Source of the DNA: Microbacterium sp. C5A9
GTDB taxonomy: Bacteria; Actinomycetota; Actinomycetes; Actinomycetales; Microbacteriaceae
Direction of reading: 5' to 3'
Length of the DNA: 64,000 nt
Assembly (NCBI RefSeq): GCF_022627955.1
Contig: NZ_JABXGD010000002.1
Location: 434,001-498,000 of the forward strand
Positions within the stretch are counted from its first letter, which is position 1. The number at the start of each line of letters is the position of its first letter. This document shows, piece after piece, positions 43,788 to 52,622 of this stretch. Both the position numbers and the translations under genes were made by a program. The notes beneath the pieces were generated by a model, which had not been told where the DNA came from, did no database searches, and was given only the letters and a program-made list of their open reading frames with translations.

Positions 43788-44154
43788 CATTGCTTCTCGT
43801 CTCGACGTGATGAACCGATTGGGGCGCGCCATGGCTGACCCCACTCGTTCTCGGATTCTGCTGGAACTGCTTTCCGGGCCGGGATACCCGGCGCGCTTGT
43901 CCGAGGCACTGGATCTGTCTCGCACTAACGTGTCGAACCATCTCGCGTGTCTTCGAGGGTGCGGCATCGTGGTCGCGACGCCGGAGGGACGTCAGACGCG
44001 GTACGAGATCGCGGATCCGCATGTGACTCGAGCCATCACTCTGCTGGTGAACACGGTCCTCGCGGTCGACGACGGAGAGGCGTGCACAGACGAGAAGTGT
44101 GACGTGCCTCTATGCTGCGCGCCTACCGACAGGGCGATGGAGGAGATCCGATGA
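43780..44154 (+). CDS. cmtR: CmtR-type Cd/Pb-sensing ArsR repressor
   Basis: A 124-residue repressor. The HTH ends in NVSNHLACLRGCGIVVATPE, where Cys57 and Cys61 form the alpha-R metal pair, and Cys102 in EACTDEKCDVPLCC completes the site. The numbering is the same as the Cys57/61/102 site of Mycobacterium tuberculosis CmtR, which senses Cd(II) and Pb(II). Metal binding would release it from the promoter operator. Its stop overlaps the P-type ATPase start as ATGA, giving a sensor-exporter operon. Confidence 0.92.
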   Translation: MLTIASRLDVMNRLGRAMADPTRSRILLELLSGPGYPARLSEALDLSRTNVSNHLACLRGCGIVVATPEGRQTRYEIADPHVTRAITLLVNTVLAVDDGEACTDEKCDVPLCCAPTDRAMEEIR

Positions 44155-46229
44155 GCGAGGAATGCTGCGACCCGGACGAGCCACGCCAGACGAGAACTGT
44201 CCGTCGGCTCGAGCTACGCCAGCCCTCTGCCGCCGCAGACGCCTGCTGCGGACCCGACCCAATCACGTCCTCTTCATCATCGAGGCGAACGCCGCTCCTG
44301 GAGGACGACGCCTGCTGCGGACCGGATTCCCCCCGCGACGCGGATCATTCGCACGGGGACGCTGAGCACGAAGAAAGGCCACCGCTCTGGCGCGACACCG
44401 CGCTCCTGCCGTCCGCGGTTGCCGGCGTGATGCTGCTGGCAGGTTATGTCTTCGAGTGGTCCGGACTACCGGTTCCGGCGCTTGTCCTCCAGACGGTCGC
44501 ACTCCTCGCGGGTGCGTACACGTTCGTCCCCGGGGCGATCCGCCGCCTGGTGCGGGGCCGACTCGGCGTCGGCCTTCTGATGACCATCGCCGCCATCGGC
44601 GCCGTAGCTCTCGGCCACGTGGGCGAAGCTGCAGCGCTGGCGTTCCTGTTCTCGCTTGCCGAAGCTCTCGAGGATCGGGCTATGGATCGGGCGAAGGAGG
44701 GACTACGCGCGCTGCTGTCGCTGATCCCGGAGACCGTGCGCGTCTCGCGCCTGAACGGTGACGTGACGATCCCCGCCGCGGAGGTCCGCGAGCTCGACAT
44801 CCTCGTCGTCGGTGCGGGAGAACGGATCGCGACGGATGGCGTGGTGGTCGAGGGCCGCTCCGGCATCGACACGTCTGCCGTGACGGGCGAGTCGATCCCG
44901 GTGGAGGTCGGACCGGGACACGCCGTCCCCGCGGGATCGGTGAACGGGGCTGCGACGTTGCGGATCGAAGCAACCGCCGACGGCCGCGACAATTCCCTCA
45001 CCCAGATCGTCGAGCTGGTCGAGCAGGCGCACGCCCGCAAGGGCGAGCGGGCCCGCCTGGCGGACCGGATCGCCCGCCCACTCGTGCCGGCCGTGCTCAT
45101 CATCGCAGCCCTCGTGGCCGTGTTCGGGTTCATCGTCGGGGATCCCGGCCTGTGGATCGAGAGGGCGCTCGTCGTGCTCGTCGCCGCGTCCCCGTGCGCG
45201 CTAGCCATCGCCGTTCCGGTGACGGTCATCAGCGCCATCGGCTCGGCCTCGAAGTTCGGTGTGGTCATCAAGTCCGGCGAGGCCTTCGAACAGTTCGGCA
45301 CCATCCGCACCGTCGCGCTCGACAAGACCGGCACCCTCACGCGCAACGAGCCGGAGATCGTCGCCGTCGTGCCTGCTCACGGACGCTCCCGCGAGGAGAT
45401 CATCTCCCTCGCCGCCGCCCTCGAGACCACGAGCACCCACCCGCTTGCCGCCGCCATCACTCGCGCCGCGTCCGACATCCCCGCAGCGACAGACGTCGTC
45501 GAAGATGCCGGCCACGGCCTCACCGGCCTCGTCGGCTCCACCCACGTTCGGGTCGGGAACGCACGCTGGCTCTCGGAACTGGGTGAGCTCACCGAGCCCG
45601 CCGACGAGATGGCCGGAGACGGTATGACCGTCGTCGTCGTCGAGACCGACGGTCAGGTCTCGGGCCTAATCGGCGTGCGGGACGAACTGCGCCCCGAATC
45701 CGCCGAGACCATCTCCATGCTGAACGCGCAGGGCATACGCACCGTTATGCTCACCGGCGACAACCAGCGAACCGCCTACGCCCTCGCCGCCCGCGCCGGC
45801 ATCAGCGACGTACGCGCCGAGCAACTCCCCGCCGACAAGGCCGCCGCCATCACGGCCCTCGTCACGGAGAGTCCGACGGCCATGGTCGGCGACGGCATCA
45901 ACGACGCCCCCGCCCTTGCCACCGCGACCGTCGGGATCGCGATGGGTGTGAAAGGCGCAGCTGCGGCCATCGAATCCGCCGACATCGCCTTCACCGGCAA
46001 CGACCTTCGCCTCATCCCCGCAGCCCTCGCCCACGCCCGCCGCGGACGCCGCATCATGACCATCAACATCGCACTCGCCCTGGCCATCATCGTCGTTCTG
46101 TTCCCCCTCGCCTTGTTCGGCGTTCTCGGCCTCGCTGGTGTCGTCCTTGTCCACGAGGTCGCCGAAGTCATCGTCATTCTCAATGGCGTCCGTGCCGCCC
46201 GACGCCGCGGGATCGGATTCTCGCGGTGA
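44151..46229 (+). CDS. P1B-type heavy-metal exporting ATPase (SPC type, Cd/Pb/Zn/Co)
   Basis: A 692-residue pump. Core motifs: TGES (SAVTGESIPV), SPC in AASPCALAIAVPV, DKTGT phosphorylation site (ALDKTGTLT), and GDGINDAPALA. The final helix pair has VLVHEVAEVIVILNGVRA. The SPC triad points to the P1B-4-like group (Co, Zn, Cd) rather than CPC copper pumps. The N-terminus has no HMA domain but three double-Cys motifs (ECCDPD, ACCGPD twice, at about 5, 32 and 55) and a His cluster (HSHGDAEHEE). I start at ATG 44151, coupled to cmtR. Confidence 0.9.
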   Translation: MSEECCDPDEPRQTRTVRRLELRQPSAAADACCGPDPITSSSSSRRTPLLEDDACCGPDSPRDADHSHGDAEHEERPPLWRDTALLPSAVAGVMLLAGYVFEWSGLPVPALVLQTVALLAGAYTFVPGAIRRLVRGRLGVGLLMTIAAIGAVALGHVGEAAALAFLFSLAEALEDRAMDRAKEGLRALLSLIPETVRVSRLNGDVTIPAAEVRELDILVVGAGERIATDGVVVEGRSGIDTSAVTGESIPVEVGPGHAVPAGSVNGAATLRIEATADGRDNSLTQIVELVEQAHARKGERARLADRIARPLVPAVLIIAALVAVFGFIVGDPGLWIERALVVLVAASPCALAIAVPVTVISAIGSASKFGVVIKSGEAFEQFGTIRTVALDKTGTLTRNEPEIVAVVPAHGRSREEIISLAAALETTSTHPLAAAITRAASDIPAATDVVEDAGHGLTGLVGSTHVRVGNARWLSELGELTEPADEMAGDGMTVVVVETDGQVSGLIGVRDELRPESAETISMLNAQGIRTVMLTGDNQRTAYALAARAGISDVRAEQLPADKAAAITALVTESPTAMVGDGINDAPALATATVGIAMGVKGAAAAIESADIAFTGNDLRLIPAALAHARRGRRIMTINIALALAIIVVLFPLALFGVLGLAGVVLVHEVAEVIVILNGVRAARRRGIGFSR

Positions 46230-46381
46230 CGACTTCGGTTGCCGAGTCGACGGACCTCGTGACGGAAGTTCGGGGTTTGGACGCATCACCACTGAAGTTG
46301 TGCTTCAGCGAGTGCCAGAGCGAGCGTTCGGCGCGTATCGGAGCAGCATCACCTTGAGACAACGCGGTAAGCCGCGTCCAC

Positions 46382-47323
46382 CTATGCATGCCGGACAGAC
46401 GTTGACTCGTGGTCGGCGACCGTCTCGGTCTCGAGTTGAAAGGTCGAGTGCGCGACCGAAACTTCGAAGTGTTCAGCCACACATTCCCGAATGTCAGCCA
46501 ACACCGTCATCGCGTGTCCGTCCTGGAAGCACTCGTCGCGAACTATGACGTGCGCGCTCAGCGTGGGCAACCCAGTGGCCACGGTGGATGCGTGAACGTC
46601 ATGCACATCGACTACATGCTCGAGCTTGAGAATGTGTGCCCGCACGTCCTCGAGGTCCAGGCCTTTGGGAGTGAACTCCATGAGAACACTGCCGGTCTCA
46701 CGCATCAACATGAACGCGCGGGGGACGATGAGAGCGGCGATGAGTATTCCTGCGAGAGCATCTGCCTGCTGAAACCCTGTCGTCGCGATGACGATGGCCG
46801 CGACGATGACACCGAGTGAACCAAGAGCATCGTTGAGAACTTCGAGGAAAGCGGCCCTCATGTTGAAGTTCGCGCCTCGACTCGATGCGAGCACCGCGAT
46901 TGCAACGATGTTGGCGGTGAGCCCGATGATGCCAAAGACGAGCAACTCCCCCGCTGGTACTTCTGGCGGCTCGAACAGGCGACGGATACCTTCGATTGCC
47001 GCGTAGGTTCCGACCGCCAGGAGCAGCGCCGCTTGAGCGAGTGCTGCTATCACTTCAATCCGTCGAAAGCCCCAGGTGCGCTTCGAGCTCGGCGGGCGCA
47101 GCATCAACGTTGCCGCGATGAGCGCGACGAGAAGTCCTGACGCGTCGGTGATGGCGTGCGCCGTGTCCGTGAGCAGAGCGAGGCTGCCGGTGATGACGGA
47201 GCCAACCGCCTGCGCCGCCACGATGGCGGCAGTGATGGCGAAAGCGATCCAGAGCCGGCGGCGAAAGTCCCCTGGCATGCCTTCTTCGGTCATAGTTGGC
47301 CCGTGGTCATGTCCCGCACCCAT
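46382..47323 (-). CDS. Cation diffusion facilitator (CDF) metal exporter
   Basis: A 313-residue protein with six membrane helices and a C-terminal cytosolic domain. The helix 2 metal motif is HAITD (TDTAHAITDASG). The helix 5 motif reads EVLND, where zinc CDFs usually have HxxxD. An N-terminal GHDHG and C-terminal His/Asp residues add ligands. It would export Zn, Cd, Co or a similar ion by proton exchange. Its start overlaps the ArsR stop as TAATG, so it is controlled with that repressor. The 152 bases between it and the convergent ATPase hold no gene. Confidence 0.88.
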   Translation of the reverse strand: MGAGHDHGPTMTEEGMPGDFRRRLWIAFAITAAIVAAQAVGSVITGSLALLTDTAHAITDASGLLVALIAATLMLRPPSSKRTWGFRRIEVIAALAQAALLLAVGTYAAIEGIRRLFEPPEVPAGELLVFGIIGLTANIVAIAVLASSRGANFNMRAAFLEVLNDALGSLGVIVAAIVIATTGFQQADALAGILIAALIVPRAFMLMRETGSVLMEFTPKGLDLEDVRAHILKLEHVVDVHDVHASTVATGLPTLSAHVIVRDECFQDGHAMTVLADIRECVAEHFEVSVAHSTFQLETETVADHESTSVRHA

Positions 47324-47694
47324 TACGCTGCCCCTTTTCTCTCACTTCGTAAGTGCTCACACAGCACCAAGTCTTTTCCGGTGGCGGCCAGGAGCGTTTC
47401 TGCGGCAACCGTCACGACTCGCAGAGCCTCGGGATGCGCGAGGGCGTACCACGTCGCTGGACCGTCGGGTCGAGCGACAGCAAGACGACATTCAACGAGG
47501 AATCCAAGGTGCTTGCTCACGGTCGACTGCGCGAATCCCATGTGCTCAACGAGGTCGCGCACTCGATGCTCTCCGGACGAGAGATGCTGAACGATAGCCA
47601 GTCGCGTGGGGTCAGCGAACGCCTGGAACAGGTGTGCGTACGCGTCAGTCGCCTCCGCGTCCAACTTAAGCAAGTTGCGTTCTATCATCACCAT
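47323..47694 (-). CDS. ArsR-family repressor of the CDF exporter
   Basis: A 123-residue winged-helix repressor: VRDLVEHMGFAQSTVSKHLG is the recognition HTH, followed by FLVECRLAVARPDGPATWYA. Two Cys are present, one in the wing-side ECRL and one in the C-terminal VLCEHL, a plausible metal site. I choose ATG 47694 because a TATCAT hexamer (47706-47701) ends seven bases before it, giving a leaderless start; ATG 47688 is an alternative. A 15-base palindrome covers this start. It forms an operon with the CDF gene. Confidence 0.85.
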   Translation of the reverse strand: MVMIERNLLKLDAEATDAYAHLFQAFADPTRLAIVQHLSSGEHRVRDLVEHMGFAQSTVSKHLGFLVECRLAVARPDGPATWYALAHPEALRVVTVAAETLLAATGKDLVLCEHLRSERKGAA

Positions 47695-47714
47695 ACGACG
47701 ATGATAGAACGCAA
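47675..47714. promoter_or_regulatory. 15-base perfect palindrome at the ArsR start (operator)
   Basis: TTGCGTTCTATCATC (47675-47689) and GATGATAGAACGCAA (47700-47714) are perfect reverse complements around a ten-base centre. The arms cover the -10 and the first codons of the leaderless ArsR gene. It is the probable repressor site, and its symmetry means a divergent promoter may once have been controlled too. Confidence 0.7.
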
Positions 47715-47723
47715 ACACTGCAC

Positions 47724-48150
47724 CGTCACGGTTCTAGAGCAACTGATAAGGACACTCACTTGCACGGCCAACTGATGGCGGGCGCGCTTGGCCCGTCGAC
47801 TATCCCGCATGACGATCTCGCCGGGACGCACGAGACGCTGGCGGACGTCGCCCCCATGAACCACGAGATGCGCACGTTGCCTGACGAACAATGATGTCCT
47901 CCGCGGCACGCCACCATCAGACACGGCTAACCGAAGGATGTTCCCTCAGCGGTCTTCGGACGCCCTGCAAGAGGGGGAACACGAGCGCGTTGGGTCCGGA
48001 GATCTGCTGCGGGGTCCTGGCGGCTCGCGGGTCGCAAAGTCCGGGGAATCCTCTCGGCACCCGGGTGCGGCCCGACAGGGTGAGCCCGGCTGTCTCGAGA
48101 ACACTCTCGACGCTGGTGACCCCCAGCATGTTCGCGACGAGAGATCTAGC
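47724..48150. other. Degenerate stretch between the metal module and the SAVED remnant
   Basis: No intact gene is supported. Two tiny plus-strand frames overlap as TGATG: one starts MIERKHCTVTVLEQL within the palindrome, the other (47775-47894, 39 codons) reads MAGALGPSTIPHDDLAG. On the minus strand, LGVTSVESVLETAGLTLSGR (about 48110-48050) looks protein-like. All are best read as remains of lost genes. Confidence 0.35.
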
Positions 48151-48456
48151 GATAATGCCGAACTGCTCTTGCGATGCCCTTTCCCGCTCACGGTGCTCAT
48201 CAGTCGTCTGTCGAACACGTTGCGCGTCCGGGTGTTTGAATGGGACGACAGCGAACAGGGCGATGATATCCAGGCACGGTACACCGCAGCTTTGAGTATT
48301 CATGCGAGCGCGCCCTCCTGGCCCATCACAGACGTGCTGCTTAAGGTCGAACCTTCATCAACATCGGCGACTCCCCGGGAGGCCGGAGAGTCTTGGTGGT
48401 CAAGCGCGACTCGGAAGCTGTTCCGGCGCGGGAACGGGAGCTCTTCAGGCAGCTAG
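48151..48456 (+). pseudogene. 3' remnant of a second TIR-SAVED-like gene
   Basis: In the plus frame the sequence LLLRCPFPLTVLISRLSNTL continues as RVRVFEWDDSEQGDDIQARY and ends PSWPITDVLL plus a basic tail. It parallels the SAVED end of the complete effector, LILRCPFAIAVLLGRLSNTL and RVRVFEWDDSRLPGD, at 25549-25819, in the same strand. The TIR domain and most of SAVED are absent and no start fits. The copies differ at many bases, so this is an old paralogue and not a recent duplication. Confidence 0.7.
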
Positions 48457-49116
48457 CTGACCTTCAGGTCCTTGAGTTCACGGCGGGGAAGGTTGCTATC
48501 GAGGGCCCTCTTGCGTGGCTTCTGCGGTGTTCAATGTGATTCGCCCGTTCGGCTTTACCTGAACTCCGCCTTGCAAGCCCTGGCGCGGAACTGCTCGCTG
48601 TCGCGGGGACTGCCTCACCGCGGCAGACTCGCACGGCTGCTGACGTTGTCAGCCGCCTCTGGTCGGGGTGGACGTCGGCATCGGGATCACCACGGCAGAC
48701 AGCATGAAACTCACTCCCGCCAAGTGTGGCGTCCTCGCAGCGCGCCCAAGTGCTCGGTGTTGCGATGCGATCTCGAGCCCAGCGATCTTCAGTCTGATCT
48801 CCCGTGACCTGCGCAGAATCATGCGCCTCTCCACAGTCGCCCGCGATTCATCGGTTCTGGCCATCGTGGGATGTTTCATTGCGCTCACGTTTCGCGACCG
48901 GCAACGGCCGACAACGACAGTCAAACGGACGAAGGTCTCCAGCTCTCATTGGTCTACCGAATCGTTCGCTGCCTCGGCCCGCGTCGTTCGGAGAACTTCG
49001 CCCTGACGGGTGACCAAGCAGCGAATACGCCGGTTCGGATTACGCCGTCAGAACAGTAGAGCGAATAAGCCGCTCCTCGCTCCACCCTGCAGAGGCTTCT
49101 GCGGGAGAATCGATGG
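48457..49116. other. Gene-poor stretch at the right edge of the island
   Basis: 660 bases without a convincing gene. Just after and overlapping the SAVED remnant, a plus frame reads ELFRQLADLQVLEFTAGKVA and stops near 48540; this may be a gene relic. Minus-strand (48649-48924) and plus-strand (48668-49006) frames are Arg/Ser rich with no ribosome site. Conserved-looking chromosome resumes with the lipoprotein gene at 49117. Confidence 0.4.
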
Positions 49117-49956
49117 ATGCATCGTCTTCCGAGATCCCTCATCGGGGTCACGAGCCTGGTCTGCCTGGGAGCGGTCCTGTGTGCGTGCGCACCCGTGACA
49201 GGCGGCTCCTTCGACACGCTGTGCGAGGATCCGCTCGTGATCTCCTGCGATCGCGCCGCACAGTCGGCTCTCGTCGTGATCGACGCGGACGCTTCTGCGG
49301 AGGATGTCATCGCGTTCGCCGAGTCTCTGCACGGCGCCACCGCCGTGTTCGCGGAACCGGTGAGTCTCGAAGCCCGCTCGTCGCACGCACTCGTCCTCGA
49401 TCCCGAGGTCGCGCCTCCGTTCTCGTGGCAGATCGATCTGAATGCCCTGCAGTCGACCGATCTGGCGGCATCGCTGCGCGACACACTAGAGGCGGCGTCA
49501 GTTCCCGGAGCCGTCGGAATCACCCGCCACTCCGGATGGGGTTTCGTCACCGTCCAACGAATCGAGCAGTTCGAAGATGTGTTCGACACCCTCTCCCAGG
49601 GGGTGTTCGCCAGTGGCGCGACCTACACACTGCAGTCAATGAACGAGCGCCTCCGAATCGTGCATGTGCCTGACCGCACCTCGGCGAACGCGATCCACGA
49701 GATCATCTCCATCGCCCAGGACTATCCGGACGCCGAGGTCCTGCTGGAATCGATGACGAGCGGGCCCCAGTCCCCCACATTCTCCGTTGCCCGCCTCACT
49801 CCCCCGCAGCAGCAGGAGCTTGCTGCCAGACTGCGAGACTCACGCTGGGCTGGCGCCGATGTCGACGGCTATCCCCTCGAGTTCGTGCTGGGTTCGATCG
49901 GCGAGCAGGGCGTGACCTACGTCAGCGGGACGTTCGGAGACGTACCCGCCGGCTGA
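49117..49956 (+). CDS. Hypothetical lipoprotein
   Basis: A 279-residue protein with a lipoprotein signal (SLIGVTSLVCLGAVLCACAP, lipobox LCAC near residue 24). The mature part is an acidic alpha/beta protein with no motif I recognise; VVIDADASAEDVIAFAESLHG and IHEIISIAQDYPDAEVLLES suggest repeated ferredoxin-like units. The role is unknown. Its 3' end overlaps the convergent permease gene by 40 bases. It seems to be the first chromosomal gene to the right of the island. Confidence 0.68.
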   Translation: MHRLPRSLIGVTSLVCLGAVLCACAPVTGGSFDTLCEDPLVISCDRAAQSALVVIDADASAEDVIAFAESLHGATAVFAEPVSLEARSSHALVLDPEVAPPFSWQIDLNALQSTDLAASLRDTLEAASVPGAVGITRHSGWGFVTVQRIEQFEDVFDTLSQGVFASGATYTLQSMNERLRIVHVPDRTSANAIHEIISIAQDYPDAEVLLESMTSGPQSPTFSVARLTPPQQQELAARLRDSRWAGADVDGYPLEFVLGSIGEQGVTYVSGTFGDVPAG

Positions 49957-51395
49957 ACGGGTGTGCGACGTGCGAGGTGACTTCGCACGAACGGCCAGAG
50001 TGCCACGAGCACGCCGGTGGCGATCAGGCTCGTCCAGACCTGCGTACGGCCGCTGTCGCTCGTGAGCATGATGACGACGACGCCCGCGATGCAGGCGATC
50101 AGCGCGATGTTGAGCCACGGGTGCAGCCAGACCTTGAGAGTCAGTCCCGAGACCTCCTCGGGCGTCATCCTCTGCCGAAGCCGCATCTGCGTCAGCGCGA
50201 TGAAGACGTAGACGAAGAGGGCGACCAGGCCGGCCGAGTTCATGATGAAGTCGAAGATTCCTGACCCGGGCGTCAGGAAGTTGACGAGCGTTGCAGCCAG
50301 TCCCCCGATCGTCGAGGCGAGCAGCGCCACGACCGGCACCCCGCCGCGCGATCGTCGAGAGACCACACGAGGGGCGAAGCCCTGATCTGCCAGCGCCGCC
50401 AGCATCCGAGAAGCGGAGTAGAGGCCGGAGTTCAGCACCGAGATCACCGCGGTGAAGATGACGAGCTGCATGATGGCGCTCGCTCCCGGTATCCCGAGCA
50501 GGGAGAGCACATAGGTGAAAGGCGCGTGAGCGACGTCGGTCGGTGCGGGGAGTTCATTCCAGGGAACGACCGTGACGATGACGAGGACCGATCCGACGAA
50601 GAACAGCAGAATGCGCCAGATGATCGTGCTGGTCGACTGCCGCACGCCTTTCGCGGGATCCTCCGACTCTGCGGCTGCCATCACAGCGATCTCCGTGCCG
50701 AAGTAGGAGAAGATCACCAGCGCGACGCCCGTGACCACCGCGCCGAGCCCCTGGGGTGCGAACCCTCCGTGTTCCCAGAGGTTGGAGATGCTGTTCGAGG
50801 AGCCGGGCCAGATCCCGAGTGCGAACAGGGTGCCGGCGCCCAGGAAGACGACGATGGCAAGCACCTTGATGCTCGCGAGCCAGAACTCGACCTCGCCGAA
50901 TGTGCGCACCGAGATCACGTTGGTCGCGACGAAGGTCGCCAGCAGGACGAGCGACCAGCACCACGAGGGAACGAGGGGGAACCAGCCGCTCAGGGTCTCG
51001 CCACCGAGCACGGCCTCATACGCCAGCACCCCGACCCAGAAGTACCAGTACAGCCAGCCGACGAGGTATGCGGCCCAATTGCCGAGGCCGACGCGCGCGT
51101 ACTCCATGAACGAGCCGATCGCCGGACGTGCCGCGGCCATCTCCCCCAGCATCCGCATCGCGACGAAGACGAGCAGCCCGCCGATCAGGTACGACAGCAC
51201 CGCCGCCGGACCGACCGAGCGGATGACGTTCCCGGATCCGACGAACAGGCTCGCGCCGATGATGCCGCCCAGGGTGATCATCGTGACGTGGCGCGATCGT
51301 AGCTTCTGAGGGTGCCGCTCCCCCGGTGCGCTCAAGCCTGCCGAGGTCTCCGGCGACACCGGCCGATTCCACGATGATTCCCGCTCGTCAGACAT
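49917..51395 (-). CDS. Amino acid permease (APC superfamily, AAT-like)
   Basis: A 492-residue transporter with 12 membrane helices. The first helix has TMITLGGIIGASLFVGSGNV, the conserved G(x)IG(x)G(x)F turn of amino acid permeases, and FSYFGTEIAVMAAAESEDPA is the typical helix 6 region. The closest groups by eye are GABA, proline or aromatic amino acid permeases; substrate uncertain. It starts at ATG 51395. Convergent overlap with the lipoprotein gene gives antisense 3' ends. Confidence 0.87.
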   Translation of the reverse strand: MSDERESSWNRPVSPETSAGLSAPGERHPQKLRSRHVTMITLGGIIGASLFVGSGNVIRSVGPAAVLSYLIGGLLVFVAMRMLGEMAAARPAIGSFMEYARVGLGNWAAYLVGWLYWYFWVGVLAYEAVLGGETLSGWFPLVPSWCWSLVLLATFVATNVISVRTFGEVEFWLASIKVLAIVVFLGAGTLFALGIWPGSSNSISNLWEHGGFAPQGLGAVVTGVALVIFSYFGTEIAVMAAAESEDPAKGVRQSTSTIIWRILLFFVGSVLVIVTVVPWNELPAPTDVAHAPFTYVLSLLGIPGASAIMQLVIFTAVISVLNSGLYSASRMLAALADQGFAPRVVSRRSRGGVPVVALLASTIGGLAATLVNFLTPGSGIFDFIMNSAGLVALFVYVFIALTQMRLRQRMTPEEVSGLTLKVWLHPWLNIALIACIAGVVVIMLTSDSGRTQVWTSLIATGVLVALWPFVRSHLARRTPVQPAGTSPNVPLT

Positions 51396-51510
51396 GTATG
51401 CCGCCCCTCTGCTGAATACCCTGCGAGGTTAGTGCGACCCTTCGCCGAGGGATAGGGGAAGCCGATATACAGTCGCGTGTCCCCGCCGGGGAGTGAGTGC
51501 GGTCTCTCGC

Positions 51511-51954
51511 TCACGCGCCCGAGAGCAGCGGATACCAGTGTCGCGTGACCAGGGGCGAGTCCTCGCCGGTGGCGATCCAGACACCCGGAATCCGCGGTGG
51601 CTCGTGGGTGCTCCACACGCCGAACCGCGCGACCGGTACGGGCCACCCGTAGTCCTTATCCGGCTGGAACACGATGTTGCGCACGCACCCCACGTACTCG
51701 ACCGAGGCGTCGGCGAGGGTGATCTCGGATGCGAGAAGACGGGCGATGTCGGTGCCGTCTCCATCGAGTCGTCCCAGGCGCCGGGTGGGGAGATCGAGCG
51801 ACCCGCTGTCCTCTCGCGGCACGCAGAAGACGCTGCCCTCTCTGCGCACCAGGAGGCGCACCATGGCCATCGGCGGCTGTGGCTGGCCACCTCTGACGAC
51901 CTCGGCGATGCCCCCGCTCGGCAACCACGCCGGACTGACGTATGTGTGGACCAT
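51511..51954 (-). CDS. NUDIX-like hydrolase with degenerate NUDIX box
   Basis: A 147-residue protein. The stretch VPREDSGSLDLPTRRLGRLD followed by an acidic helix and EYVGCVRNIV and PVPVARFGVWST resembles a family of actinobacterial proteins annotated as NUDIX hydrolases, but the GxxxxxExxxxxxxREUxEExGU box is not intact, so activity is doubtful. I start it at ATG 51954; the longer frame reaching 52161 runs antisense-like through the end of the neighbouring gene. Confidence 0.5.
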   Translation of the reverse strand: MVHTYVSPAWLPSGGIAEVVRGGQPQPPMAMVRLLVRREGSVFCVPREDSGSLDLPTRRLGRLDGDGTDIARLLASEITLADASVEYVGCVRNIVFQPDKDYGWPVPVARFGVWSTHEPPRIPGVWIATGEDSPLVTRHWYPLLSGA

Positions 51955-52010
51955 CGATTCGAGACGGCGCCCGGTGGCACCGCTCGTTCGGGGCCGCAGA
52001 GGGTCGTCTC

Positions 52011-52622
52011 TCACCACGGTGTGCCTCGCAGATCGATCTCTCCCTGCGGCCACCGCGAACCCGAGGCATCGAAGATCAGGATCGGACCATCGGACGATGC
52101 GGTGGTCCCACCAGGAGTCACCATCGAGACGTGTCGCTCGGTTGCGTGCACACGCGACCACCCTGTGCTCTCGTAGAACGACACGACGTCAGGTCGGCAT
52201 CCGAGATAGCCGAATTCGATCCGGTCGTCGAGGCGCATCGTCTCTTGGGCGCGAGACATGACACGTCGCCCCGCCCCCTCGCCGCGCCGTGCGGGGTGGA
52301 CCAGCACTCCCCCGGTGCCTGCGACGCAGACCTCGGTCGTCCCGACGGCCACCCGGCGACGTTGGAAGCCGACGTGGCCGACCAGCATCGAACCGTGAAA
52401 GAGCATCGTATGCACGTCTGCGGGAGAGTATCCGTACGGCCGGTCCGGATCCCAGTCGCCATGGGTCGCGCGATACTCGCCGTCGAAGAGCACTCGGAGC
52501 GCGTCCAGATGCGCACCGGAGAGATCACCGTGATCGACGACGAGCGCACGATAGGTCGGCCCACGACGCTGGTCTGGGGCGGATGCGGCGGCCGTGGGCA
52601 CTCCTTCAGCGCGTCCCGTCAT
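52011..52622 (-). CDS. GNAT acetyltransferase, AAC(2')/NodA-like
   Basis: A 203-residue GNAT protein. The acetyl-CoA site is GVLVHPARRGEGAGRRVMSR (R-x-x-G-x-G/A type), with the family end FGYLGCRPDVVSFYESTGW. The layout, with DGEYRATHGDWDPDRPYGYSP ahead of LVGHVGFQRRRVAV, resembles aminoglycoside 2'-N-acetyltransferases and NodA, weakly. Substrate unknown. It starts at ATG 52622, overlapping the upstream GNAT gene by 17 bases, so the two are co-expressed. Confidence 0.72.
   Translation of the reverse strand: MTGRAEGVPTAAASAPDQRRGPTYRALVVDHGDLSGAHLDALRVLFDGEYRATHGDWDPDRPYGYSPADVHTMLFHGSMLVGHVGFQRRRVAVGTTEVCVAGTGGVLVHPARRGEGAGRRVMSRAQETMRLDDRIEFGYLGCRPDVVSFYESTGWSRVHATERHVSMVTPGGTTASSDGPILIFDASGSRWPQGEIDLRGTPW

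Noticed and set aside
47701..47775. 24-codon plus frame starting MIERKHC as a leader peptide
   Set aside because: It arises from the mirror arm of the ArsR palindrome and has no gene downstream to control.
48649..48924. Minus-strand frame in the gene-poor region
   Set aside because: Some stretches look protein-like, but there is no ribosome site, no family and no neighbour support; kept only as part of the degenerate stretch.
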